DNA from: Orychophragmus violaceus
Lineage: Eukaryota > Streptophyta > Magnoliopsida > Brassicales > Brassicaceae
NCBI GenBank assembly: GCA_030180135.1
Contig: CM058235.1
Span: forward strand, 17,136,720-17,200,719
Length of the DNA: 64,000 nucleotides
Direction: 5' to 3'
This document shows, piece after piece, positions 54,638-64,000 of the stretch (positions are counted from its first letter, which is position 1; every line of letters starts with the position of its first letter). A program made the translations under genes and the position numbers. The notes under the pieces were generated by a model. That model was not told where the DNA came from. It was given only the letters and a program-made list of their open reading frames with translations, and searched no databases.

Positions 54638-55979
54638 AAGTCAGGTCCAGTTGATGGACAGTCAGGTCCAGCTGATGTTTGTGTCATAGAACTTGGAGGA
54701 ACTATAGGTATTTCTAATTCATTTCTCTTCATAGAGACTCTTTAACTCTGTGTCAGGTTCTGTTCAGTTAGTTTTATAACACGGAGCTACACTTTGAATT
54801 CTGCAGGAGATATTGAGTCCATGCCTTTTATTAATGCTCTTGGACAGTTCTCGTATCGTGTAGGTAAGAAATGGTTGGTGTGTATGTTGTTCATTGAGGT
54901 ATAACACTGAAAGTTTACTTAAGATATTCAAGATCCAGTGATGTGTTTTTTTACTCCTTTTTCAGGCTCTGAGAACTTTTGCTTGATCCATGTCAGTCTT
55001 GTGCCTGTATTGAACGTTGTTGGTGAACAAGCAAGTTTCCTGAGTCTTGAAATTTAGTTTAATCTGATGGCTTTTTCCTGTGGAGTTATCATCCTAACAA
55101 TGTCTATTTGCTTATCAGAAGACTAAACCAACGCAATACAGCGTTCGGGACTTAAGAGGCCTTGGCTTGAGCCCTAATATCTTGGCTTGCAGAAGCACAA
55201 AGGTTTCATCCTTGTAAATTCTTTTATTTTTTTTATTTTGGTAACGCTAATTTGTTCTTTCAATCTTAGCTCTGAGTTCTTATATTGAAACTTGAATTTG
55301 TAGCCACTTGAAGATAACGTGAAGGCCAAACTCTCTCAGTTTTGCCAAGTTCCGGTACGTTAGAAAAAACAAGACTTAATCTTTCTCTTTGTTCATACAA
55401 ACATTGTTAAACATAATATAATTCCTTTCCAGATGGAAAACGTTATCACTCTCTATGATTGCCCCAACATTTGGCACATTCCATTGCTTCTCAAAGTGAG
55501 TAGCTTTCTCATTCCACCATAGTTTCGGTTAGCAGGTTGTTCTCATCAGTCCTCAGTTCCTCACCAATGTCTTTACATTTTAACTTGTCTGAGCAGGAAC
55601 AAAAGGCACACGAAGCGATTTTGGGTGTCCTGAACCTTAAAGGGTGTGTGTCTCGCTTACTCATATTCTTTGTATAGATTGGTTCATTCATTCAAATGCT
55701 GATTCTTGTGGGAATCATTGTGTGATATTTCCATATAACAGAGTTGCGAAGGAGCCTGCACTAGAGGATTGGTCTTTGATGGCTAAAATGAGCGACAAGT
55801 TGCATATTCCGGTATGTTCCTGGTTCTACCATGGTTTATCTCGCTGCTTCTCAGCTAGAGACTGACTTCATTAGTCTTGGTGTTTTCAGGTCAAAATTGC
55901 AGTGGTGGGGAAGTACACTGAGCTCTTAGATTCGTGTCTTTCCATCCACAAGGGAATCATACAAATGATGAAACCTTAG
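54638..55979 (+). pseudogene. Captured CTP synthase gene fragment
   Basis: Nine exon pieces with GT..AG introns: GPADVCVIELGGTIG (to 54707), DIESMPFINALGQFSYRV (54807-54863), SENFCLIHVSLVPVLNVVGEQ-type (from 54966), KTKPTQYSVRDLRGLGLSPN (55120-55202), KAKLSQFCQVP (55304-55353), NVITLYDCPNIWHIPLLLK (55433-55495), QKAHEAILGVLNLKG (55597-55643), VAKEPALEDWSLMAKM (55741-55812), VKIAVVGKYTELLDS (55891-55976). These are the synthetase-domain part of CTP synthase (UTP to CTP, glutamine-dependent) up to the start of the glutaminase domain. The N-terminal ATP-binding part and the glutaminase domain are absent, and a stop follows MMKP. Retained introns mean DNA capture. Confidence 0.92.
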
Positions 55980-56104
55980 AAACTGAAGCAAAATGATTCC
56001 TCTCTGCAGAATCCAGATGCATATAACTCCGTAAGTTTTACAAAATCTGGTTTTTCTTAGGTAGATGTTAATGTTGTCTTTTTGATTGGTTTAAATAATA
56101 AAGT

Positions 56105-56414
56105 TTTGTTATTGCAATCAGTAGGGTGACTGAAGAATCCACAACAGTGGTGGAGAAGATTTTGGCTGTTGAGAAGGAAGGTGGTGAAGGTGAAGCAGCT
56201 GATGCAAACAAAGAGACGCCTATTGAAGCTCAAGCAGAGAAAGAGCCCGAGGACAAGGTACATTATCATCTTGTGAAATTGTGTTAAGAATAATGTTATC
56301 TAATGGTAATTTCCTGTTTGTAATCGATGACTCTGGAAGAGTATGAGAAGGATGAGTCCATGCAACAGCTCTCAAGCAAAAAGAGCAACAACGGTGAAGT
56401 CTTCATCAAACTGG
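56105..56414 (+). pseudogene. Captured RGG/hyaluronan-mRNA-binding protein exons
   Basis: Exon pieces read EESTTVVEKILAVEKEG, ANKETPIEAQAEKEPEDK (to 56259, GT donor) and, after an intron, TLEEYEK then DESMQQLSSKKSNNGEVFIKL (56335-56412). The EEYEK and MQQLSSKKS blocks are those of plant RGGA-type (Stm1/SERBP1-like) RNA-binding proteins. About 20 residues between them are lost. Confidence 0.8.
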
Positions 56415-56683
56415 TGAGTTTCAATTGTCTGCTTCTTTACTCTGTTGTGTCTCACTCATAGATAATTCATGTTCTGTTTGATCTGTCTAAGCTTTGTCAT
56501 GTGTTTGTTAGGAAGTTGTCTGTCTATATGAATGATAAAAAATGTATGCAGTTGCGTTTGGGGATGATATGAGTGCGTACTCTATGAGATTTTCTCTGTT
56601 TGTTTCATCATAGCTTTTGGGGATGATATGGTTGGAAATCTTAATCTGTGTGACACTTTTCTCTATTTTTTGTTTGTGACAGG

Positions 56684-57036
56684 GAAAAAGTATCCTTGCG
56701 GGCTTTCAGAGAGTATCTGATTCACCTGTCAAAATCATTGCGTGCTCTTCGTGATCTAGCTATTGCAAAGACCAAACTGAACGAACTAAAAGCTTCATTC
56801 CACAGCTTCATTCTACAGCTTCAGAATAAACGTGAAGAGATAGAGAGGCTTGAGAATGTCTTTTTCAGCATGTGTATGGATCTTATGTCGTTCTAAATGG
56901 CGTTGTTGATGTTTAACTGCAGGTAATGTCGAACCAAGATGCGGTTGATGCGATCAAGTGTATCAAATATCAACAAGCAGAAGCAAAGCACTTGATAGAG
57001 AAAGCTGTATCTAAGAAGTGCAAAGACGACATCTAG
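56684..57036 (+). pseudogene. Captured exons, right part, with PP2C-like end
   Basis: First piece reads REYLIHLSKSLRALRDLAIAK, then SFILQLQNKREEIERLE (coiled coil, source unknown, 56696-56895). Second piece (56933-57036) reads VMSNQDAVDAIKCIKYQQAE and KHLIEKAVSKKCKDDI, close to the C-terminal NQEAVD..A..L..EA...SKDDIS block of protein phosphatase 2C, and stops just before the final strand. The first piece probably comes from another gene. Confidence 0.6.
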
Positions 57037-58613
57037 CTTGTTTTGATCTCAGGTCAATGTGGACTTCATGGAGCTCACATGAAGGAAAGAGTGAGTGAGA
57101 TTAAATTGAAGGATCTTCTGTGTAAACATTTTTGTAACAAGTGCAGATTATATATAAAATACTGTGTAAACATTTTTGGTTTATTAATAAAATATTTCAA
57201 TATTTTTTATATATAAATCCAATATATACAAAAATATATAATAATAATAATATTAATAATAATATAATACGGCTCGGCTCGACTCGAATTTAACTATAGC
57301 AAGGGAAACTATCGCTATCATAGATGCGAGATATTATAGCACGGACGAAAGTGCTATCACATATGACCGACCTATTATAGCTGGGGCAGACATAGCAATT
57401 TCAAAAACGCTATTATAGTGAACAATATTATAGCACACACAAAAAACGCTATCATATATGGCCGACCTATTATAGCTGGGGCAGAAATAGCATTTTCAAA
57501 AACGCTATCATATACATACGATGGCGTTTTTCGTGTGCTAAGAATAGAGATTTTTCTTGTAGTGTGTGAAAACAGTAAACGAAATAGCAAAGTAAATCAA
57601 GTGAGTTTGTAAGCAAGAAGGCGAAGCGTTAGGTTTCAGGAGTTCTCAGGAAATCAGGAACGCAAGCAATCAATCTATCTAGATCCAATCAATAACTGTT
57701 CTAGAACTCAAACACTGATATAGAATTAACCAAATTCCTTTGCGATAATTCTCTAAGTCTAAGTGCAGCAAACCAAACTTCCGTTTGCGAGAACTAACAG
57801 ATTAAACCAGCATTATTCCTAAGTTTGATATGTTCACAATTAACCTGAACCAAACTTTCGTTTGCGAACAGTCTAATTGCTTATCTAGGTTCTTTCCAGT
57901 TAAATTAACCAACTTCCGCTGAATTAATCAACCTAACATCATAATTCTGATTAGCTACTTCAGATTAAGCATTGAGAACAACTTAGATAAAGAACTAGCA
58001 GATATGAATCTCTACAGATTGATTTAAACTATAATTCTCTGAAATCCCTGATGAGAATCCTTCAACCTAACAGGTGATCTACTCAGACATATTCATCGAG
58101 ACAGAAAATATCATAAGTAGAAAACCAAATATCATATAATCAAATAAGAACTGGGGTTCAAAATCAAGTCTCTTTCGAGATCAGGATTAGCCCCTCAACT
58201 CTCTCTGAGTAAAACTTAACGTAAGAAAAGCTTGTAAAAAGCGTGGCCTAAACATTGGCTTAAAAACTCTATTTATAACCTAAAACACGTTTTGGGGCTT
58301 CTTTGTGAATATCAGGAACTTCTGGGCAGAACTGCAATTTCATTATTCTTCATTAAACCGTCGTTTGGCCCATCTCGCTGGTGCATCGATCGATGCCATA
58401 AGTGTGACGATCGTTGCAGCTCGGAAATATTAACAGTGAACTTTATCTCTCGGCCAAATACTCTAATTAGCTCCAGAAAGTGCCAAAATCACCAAATATG
58501 CTCCAAATGTGCTTGTACCTAATAAACACCTGAAAAGACTCTAAAGCATAGTAAAAGACTCGATAAATAACACATATACCATGGTTAAAATCCCTAAAAT
58601 CCATGGTATATCA

Positions 58614-59676
58614 ACGGTGGGTGAAGAATCTGTGACGGGGGTCCGTTAGGCGCAGTCCACGTTACTGGAATCCGTGTGATTGGAGCATCTGTCGTTGGTA
58701 CTGTCCCGGTTTCTGGCGTGGTTGTAGGGCTGTTACCAAGCATGGGTGAAGCAAATGGGAATTCATGCTCAACAAAATGAACATGGCGTGAGACATATAG
58801 TCGACTCGAGGGTATGTGTAAGCATATGTAAGCACTCTGCGTCAGAGAGTAGCCCAAGAAGACACACCTGAGCGAGCGGTTGTCAAGCTTGTGACGACTA
58901 TACGGTCTGAGCCACGGAAAGCAAAGACAGCCGAATATCTTGAGTTTGTGGTAATTGGCAGGTGTGTTGAACAACTTTTGGAATGGAGTATCCATAGAGA
59001 GCACAGGCGTGGGCAGTCTGTTGATTAAATATACGGCAGCAGCAAACGCAAAAGACCAATATTTCACCGGTATTGAGGCTGTGGAGAGAAGCGTGAGGCC
59101 TGTCTCTACTATATGTCGGTGTTTCCTCTCGGAGAGACCGTTGTGTTCAGGTGTATGTGGTGGGGAGGTCAAATGTGCAATCCCATGTGTCGCAAGATAG
59201 CTCCGTAATGCGATAAATTCACCACCGTTATCAGAAAATAAAGTGCCAATCTTTGACTGAAACTGGTTCTCAGCAAGTTCTTTGAAAGCGATGAATACTT
59301 GCTTGACTTGCGATTTTTGAGACAATGGGTAGAGCCACGTATAACGTGAGTAGTGATCAATGAGGACCAGATAATATTTTTGATTATCAACTGAGAGTAT
59401 CGGAGATGACCAGACATCCGTAAAGATATATTGAAGTGGACGGTTTGAACGAATTGTTGTGTTTGAGAAAGGTAATTTATGGCTCTTATTAAGTAAGCAA
59501 TTGGAACAAGGTAAACTTTGGGAAACAGAAGATGAAACAGGAAGAAAAAATCTGGAAATAACAGTTTTTAAAACAGAAAAGAAGGGTGGCCGAGCCGAGA
59601 GTGCCACGAGTTGATAGAAGTTTTCGGATTGGTCGATGTCAAAAGAGCTGAGGCGTTTTGCGCAGAAACCGGCCAT
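58614..59676 (-). pseudogene. Copia F integrase and linker
   Basis: Reads CSNCLLNKSHKLPFS (zinc end), FTDVWSSPILSV (first D), TLFSDNGGEFIALRSYL (second D), PPHTPEHNGLSERKHRHIV (E block), then KIFGCLCFPWLRPY and RCVFLGYSLTQSAY. The GAG-pre-integrase SWHSRLGHPS lies in another frame at 59568-59912, so a frameshift separates them. Cut at 58613 by Athila-like element 2 in the linker; the rest resumes at 46386. Confidence 0.92.
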
Positions 59677-59679
59677 TCA

Positions 59680-61048
59680 TAGAGGTCTTTTCTAGCTTTG
59701 CCTTGGAGTAACGGGACCCCCGTAGTAAGATCCTTCACTTGAAAAGACGAAGGGAAAAATTCGACAGAGACACCATTAGTGTTGCACAAACGATAGACAG
59801 ATATCAGATTTTTATCAATCGCAGGCACATAGAACATTCTGTAATTGAAAGTTGCGTTTAGAAGAAGGTAGAATAAGTGAACCAGTGTTGGAGATTTGGA
59901 GGCTTGAACCATCTGCGATGGTTAGATCATCACCGCCCTGGTAAGGTTGGTGTAGCGAGAGATTATGCAAGTCCGAAGTGATGTGGTGCGTGGCACCGGA
60001 GTCAAGCAACCATTGTTGAGATCCGTACTGTGAAGCAGCAGCCATGTTTGCACGCGGTTTCCAGGGACGGAAAGGACTGACCTGAGGCGTGTTGACCATC
60101 GAGCTTTGCTGGAACTGTGGGCAGCGGCGCGCACTATGACCCTGAGTGCGACAAATCTGACATCGTCCCAAATACGGTCGGTATTGTCTGGTTTCAGATT
60201 GAGCCTGGTTTGGGATGAAGCTGGATTGACGGTTATTGTTGTTGTTGTTGGTGTCTCGATTGTTGGAGTAAGACCGAGCATTGTTGTTATTGGAGGAAGC
60301 TCGGTTGTTGTTCGATCGATGCTGCACGTTATTTGCGAAGGCAGGAACCACTGACGAAACGACCGGAGCAGCCGCAAGTAGTTTGGCCTCATGATTCAGA
60401 AGACGTTCATGGACTTCGGTGATGCTCAGAGGTGTGTCCTTGCCTTCGATTTGGTCCACGACCGACTTGTACTCTTCGGGAAGACCATCGAGTATCAATT
60501 CAATCTGATCTTCATGATCATATGGCTTTCCGAGTATAGCTAATTGATCGAGTTTTGTGGTAATACCCTGAAGGTACTCGTCTATCGTTTTGGAACCCTT
60601 GGTTGTGACCTTGAGTTGATCTTTGAGTTTTCGGATGTGGCCACGACTAGGTTTGGCGTAGGTAGAAGCAAGCTTCTCCCAGATCTCTGCGGCTGTGGTA
60701 GCACGAGACACAATAGGTTGAATTGGCGTTGATACAGCACCAATGAGAGCACTGTAAATCAAACGGTCTTGACGTTTCCAGCGAATGAAGTCAGGATTGT
60801 CGGAGAGAGCATCATTGGCAGTGATGATTGCGGGTGGAATAACCGAGGACCCATCAATGTGACCGAGAAGACCGTAGCCATCAAGTAATTAAAGCTTGAA
60901 CTTGCAAACTCCACATGAGGTAATTGGAGCTGGTAAGCTTAGAAACACTGGACATGTTGACTAAGAGAACCGAGGTTGTGGCAAGAGGGATAACGTCATT
61001 GGAGTTAGTGTTTGTGTTTGTGGAAGAAGAGTTGGTGGGATCAACCAT
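59680..61048 (-). pseudogene. Copia F gag and protease
   Basis: ATG at 61048 (MVDPTNSSST), then SVSKLTSSNYLMWSLQVQAL, a small insertion and frameshift near 60890, RWKRQDRLIYSALIGAVSTP, zinc knuckle CQICRTQGHSARRC, protease WLLDSGATHHITSD (DSGA intact) and LQNVLCACD, where a frame change occurs at about 59815. An asparagine-rich stretch lies before the knuckle. Domain order and wording are close to Copia C. Confidence 0.92.
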
Positions 61049-61104
61049 GGCGGCTACTGTGAGGTTTTGGAAAAGAAAATTTTAGGTTTTTAAGGAGCGT
61101 TAAT

Positions 61105-61116
61105 GCTCTGATACCA
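61105..61116 (-). other. Primer-binding site, Copia F
   Basis: Minus strand TGGTATCAGAGC directly beside the LTR with no gap. Confidence 0.92.
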
Positions 61117-61255
61117 TAAAGATGTTTGAAGACTTAAGTTTTATTAGAAGATTATGGATACATATTTATACATACGGCAGGAGTATTAGGGTATAGATAT
61201 GTACTAGTAATTACAATAGTAGTCCCTAATGATATAAATAATTATATCTTTGATA
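61117..61255 (-). repeat. Copia F 5' LTR
   Basis: 139 bp; minus strand starts TATCAAAGATATAA and ends CATCTTTA; then target duplication GAAAC. Confidence 0.92.
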
Positions 61256-61260
61256 GAAAC

Positions 61261-63006
61261 TCCGTCGCCTAGAGAAATTGCCACGAGCCGTGTGCTTATT
61301 TAAAAAAAAAATCTATGTACATATATATATATATACAAATTATATCATATTCTTGGTAATAACAAGCAATAGATAGTATAAATAATATTCTTATTTTTAA
61401 TTGTTCATTATATTATAATTATAAATATAAACAGTGTGTGTGTGTGTGTGATTTTATCAAATTATACAATCTTATATTCACTTTTTAGAAAATATTTATT
61501 ATTTTATTTTATTAAGTTAATGTGACGTTAAAAATTATCTAATTTTTATTTTATCCTCTATTTGAATTTTAAATATATAATTTTATGTTTTTTCATTTTT
61601 ATACCATTAAGATTTTTCTGTATATTATTAATTAATGTAATTGTATATTTTCTACATTTTTAATTTAAATTTATAAAATAGATTAAAATTTTTATAAAAT
61701 AGCTACAAGTTATAAATTTGATATTGATTGTGACTATTCATGGATATTACTTAAGATATAATTTGTGACTGTTTGTTTAAACTGTGCCGTATTTGTGGAT
61801 ATTAGCCAAAAATGTCGTTGTGGATGATATGTTGCGAGGGAAATAAAAATCAATAGTACGTTTAGACGATTTTCACAAATTCAAAATTACAAAGACTTTT
61901 TTGGCTATACATAACTATTGATCAAATAGCCACTAATGTTTGGCAATAACTACAACAAATTTCGTAGCCATAAGCAGTTTTTATCTTGTAATTAATGGAG
62001 AAATAATTTTTTAATTGTATATATGATTGATGAAAAAAATGTGTTACGTTCTTTCTTTATTAAAACGCTTGTATAATTAATAAATAATAAAATTGGATGG
62101 ATTTTGTTTGGTTGTCAAAGGCACTTATATTTTGACGGCCAATGCGAAATAAAGGGTTTGTTGCGTCGGTGACGAATGTGGAACGTAAGTGTTTTCTCTA
62201 ATTGTATTTTTGATTTTTTTGCTAAAAATAAATATTATCTTTAAGATTTTATTTTATTATATTATTAATATTTGTAATAAAATTACAACTAACCTATTTA
62301 TTATATTTTATTCAAAAATTTATAAATTTATAGTATTATTTAAATCAAACATTTTGTATATAAAAAGAATTACATAAATCATATAAAAGATATAAAACAT
62401 ATTAATTTTTAGTTTAACCATCAATTCTGATGTATTTTCACAAATGATCAATAGATTTTTTCCGTAAATAAAATAGATTTTGATTTTTTAAATATTTATC
62501 TATTCAATTATAATACATAATAGTATTATTTATAGTTTCTATTGATAATTATTAAATTAATAACTTTATGTGTTTTAATCATAAATAAAAAATAGTTAAA
62601 ATTTAAGGACTATTTTTCAAATTAAAAGGTTCATGTATATTTTAGAGAAAAATAGAGTTCTTCTAAATGTATATGAAAATTGCAATCTTTATTCTGAGAT
62701 GAAAATAGAGGTGTATTAGAGAATATTTGACTCTAAATAGAGTTTTAAAAATAATAAAGGTAATTTTTTTTTTTGTTAAATACCGTAGAAGTTTCGGGCC
62801 TTAAGTCTATAATTTCTATGTGTCTAGAATCAACCTAATCTAGTTTAAAGATTAACATTTTTTACCAAATAGGGTTTGAATCTGAAACATAATTAAGAGA
62901 ACCAACATTTTTGTGTTACCAGTAGACCATACCATTGGTTAGATAGATATGGGGGTTTTTTTTTTCCATTGAAATGCATTTACAAATGAAAAAACAATAT
63001 GAGCCG
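61261..63006. other. AT-rich intergenic sequence
   Basis: No gene. Very AT-rich with short TA and TG runs (61321-61336, 61434-61450). 61735-61980 has transposon-like words (TTTGGCAATAACTACAACAAA) but no clear ends. The frame 62189-62377 is low-complexity and rejected. Confidence 0.6.
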
Positions 63007-63023
63007 TGTTGTGAAAAGAAGAG

Positions 63024-63197
63024 TGTTGTGAAAAGAAGAGAGATAGAAGAATTAGTGATGATTATTCTAATGAATGAAGGCTCCTTTATATAGGAGTACA
63101 AGAACTTGGAGACCAAGTAAAACCTAGAGTACAAGTAATTCTAGAAGCTACTACGAGATGAGCCTTATAATGGGCATCCATATTATTATTCATAACA
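63024..63197 (-). repeat. Copia D copy 2, 3' LTR
   Basis: Matches 23807-23979 with a few changes and one inserted A near the end. Confidence 0.92.
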
Positions 63198-63325
63198 CTC
63201 CCCCTTGGATGTCCATTATAATGGAATGGTTCGTAATGCGTTTAAGATGTTGCCTCATTAAAAACCTTACCAGGAAAACCCAATGGGAAAAACCATGGTT
63301 AAGGGAAAAAGAGTGCAACACGCAA

Positions 63326-63995
63326 TCACTCCCCCTCTTGAGTACACGTGTCGAGATCTTTGAGACGGCGTAGCCCGATCTGATGAACTAACTTCTTGAA
63401 AGTAGAAGTAGGTAGCGCCTTTGTAAATAAGTCAGCCAAATTATCGCTCGAACGGATCTGTAGAACATGTATATCGCCGTTCTTCTGTAGATCGTGTGTG
63501 AAGAAGAATTTTGGTAGAATGTGCTTTGTTCTATCACCTTTAATGTATCTGTCTTTGAGTTGTGCGATGCATGCTGCATTGTCTTCATACATAATTGTTG
63601 GAGCTTCTTTCCCTACAGAAATACCACAATCTTCTTTTATATGATGAACGACAGATCTTAACCATACACACTCGCGATTAGCTTCATGGATGGCTAAAAT
63701 CTCTGCTTGGTTAGAAGAAGTGGCGGTGAGAGTTTGCTTCATAGATCGCCAAGAAATGGCAGTACCTCCGCAAGTGAACACATATCCTGTTTGCGATTTA
63801 GCAGTATGGGGATCGGATAAGTATCCTGCGTCTGCAAAACCAATTATGCCTTCCTTGGATAAGTTAGAAAAGAATAGGCCCATGTCTTTTGTACCTTGGA
63901 GGTAACGAAGTATATGCTTAATCCCATTCCAATGTCTTTGAGTTGGTCATGAGCTAAACCTTGCTAACAAATTCACCGAAAATGATATATCTGGT
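63326..63995 (-). pseudogene. Copia D copy 2 RNase H
   Basis: 185 open codons (63883-63326): GFADAGYLSDPHTAKSQTGY, AISWRSMKQTLTATSSNQAE, MYEDNAACI, DLFTKALPTSTF. Upstream of 63883 the sequence continues toward ARFSSCPTQRHWN with a break near 63950. The RT part lies beyond the window, so activity of the whole cannot be judged. Confidence 0.9.
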
Positions 63996-64000
63996 CTTGT

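Larger units (their letters stand above)
53058..57564 (+). mobile_element. Pack-CACTA transposon carrying host gene pieces
   Basis: Ends CACTACAAAAAAAGGG and, inverted, CACTACAAGAAAAATC; 3-bp target duplication TGT on both sides, as for CACTA (En/Spm) elements. Subterminal repeats on the right include CCGACCTATTATAGCTGG at 57366 and 57463 (97 bp apart) and many TATAGC words. No transposase. Interior holds exons with intact introns from CTP synthase, an RGG/hyaluronan-binding protein and a PP2C-like gene. The youngest insertion of this nest. Confidence 0.93.
46412..58613 (-). mobile_element. Athila-like element 2, non-autonomous, inserted in Copia F
   Basis: LTRs of 1189 bp (46412-47600; and 52915-58613 once the 4507-bp CACTA and 3-bp duplication are removed, exactly 1189). 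Target duplication ACGGT at 46407-46411 and 58614-58618. Primer site (reverse of TTTGGCGCCGTTGCCGGGGA), gag and an Athila ORF1, but no pol. The two LTRs look identical, so insertion was recent. Ten palindrome modules. Confidence 0.95.
52915..58613 (-). repeat. Athila-like element 2, 5' LTR, interrupted by Pack-CACTA
   Basis: Halves 52915-53057 and 57565-58613 join to 1189 bp and match 46412-47600. Confidence 0.95.
44354..61255 (-). mobile_element. Copia F (Ale-like), split by Athila-like element 2
   Basis: 139-bp LTRs at 44354-44492 and 61117-61255 with target duplication GAAAC at 44349-44353 and 61256-61260. Primer site adjacent at 61105-61116. Gag to integrase at 58614-61048, RT and RNase H at 44500-46386, interrupted by the element at 46412-58613. 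The LTR ends read TA..TA, not TG..CA. Confidence 0.93.
63024..64000 (-). mobile_element. Copia D second copy, inverted, cut by window end
   Basis: LTR at 63024-63197 (about 174 bp), polypurine tract at 63198-63205 (reverse), then RNase H. Nearly identical to 23150-23979. Stop codon present at 23217 in the first copy is a glycine codon here. A 17-bp copy of the LTR end precedes it at 63007-63023. Confidence 0.93.

Noticed and set aside
54638..55979. Resident CTP synthase gene
   Set aside because: Enclosed by CACTA ends with a target duplication, missing both ends of the protein, and containing a stop.
60312..60330. CGATCGATGC in Copia F gag
   Set aside because: Single, no partner at 20-22 bp, only half of the palindrome; not counted as a module.
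62189..62377. 62-codon AT-rich frame
   Set aside because: Low-complexity I/F/L/K translation of AT-rich DNA.

Overview
This is plant nuclear DNA from a crucifer (Brassicaceae), probably an Arabidopsis-like species. Three host loci show this: a decayed tRNA isopentenyltransferase gene (IPT2 type), a broken SURF6 gene and an intact four-exon DUF662 (RAB6-interacting-golgin-like) gene. They lie in the order I recall for A. thaliana chromosome 2 (At2g27760, At2g27750, At2g27740; from memory, not checked). The DUF662 gene and a tRNA-Phe gene are the only host genes here that look functional. Almost everything else is nested transposons.

Layout. 1-5825: minus-strand Copia element (A) that cut into the 5' LTR of a Tekay-like gypsy element (E, 5826-10599). 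10077-17634: an old tandem duplication of LTR plus flank; the second unit carries a Copia element (C) with a long open gag-pol frame but no 3' end. 17745-18629: IPT2 pseudogene. 18880-19672: LINE tail. 19740-23979: Copia D, with identical LTRs but dead coding sequence. 24225-37095: SURF6, split by a gypsy element (G, 24851-35293, TSD GAAAG), which is itself split by an Athila-like element (27354-32549, TSD ATATT). The SURF6 tail also holds tRNA-Phe and a mitochondrial nad2 fragment. 37398-38137: DUF662 gene. 39091-39377: MITE. 39451-44110: non-coding LTR element with a 48-bp minisatellite. 44354-61255: Copia F (TSD GAAAC), split by a second Athila-like element (46412-58613, TSD ACGGT), whose LTR is split by a Pack-CACTA (53058-57564, TSD TGT) carrying exons of CTP synthase and other host genes. 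63024-64000: second Copia D copy, inverted.

The most unusual signal is a short module: two 14-bp palindromes built on TCGAYCGA, about 21 bp apart centre to centre, often followed by a GCGA box. I count about two dozen. They occur only in Copia A and in the two Athila-like elements, which are unrelated lineages, and they sit in LTRs, leaders and even reading frames. Their outer CpG is decaying while the two core CpGs are kept. A second unusual signal is a series of six tRNA T-arm-like hairpins spaced 30/40 bp in the gypsy E LTR.

No database search was possible. Family names come from motifs I recognise, and boundaries rest on LTR pairs, target-site duplications and splice signals read by eye.
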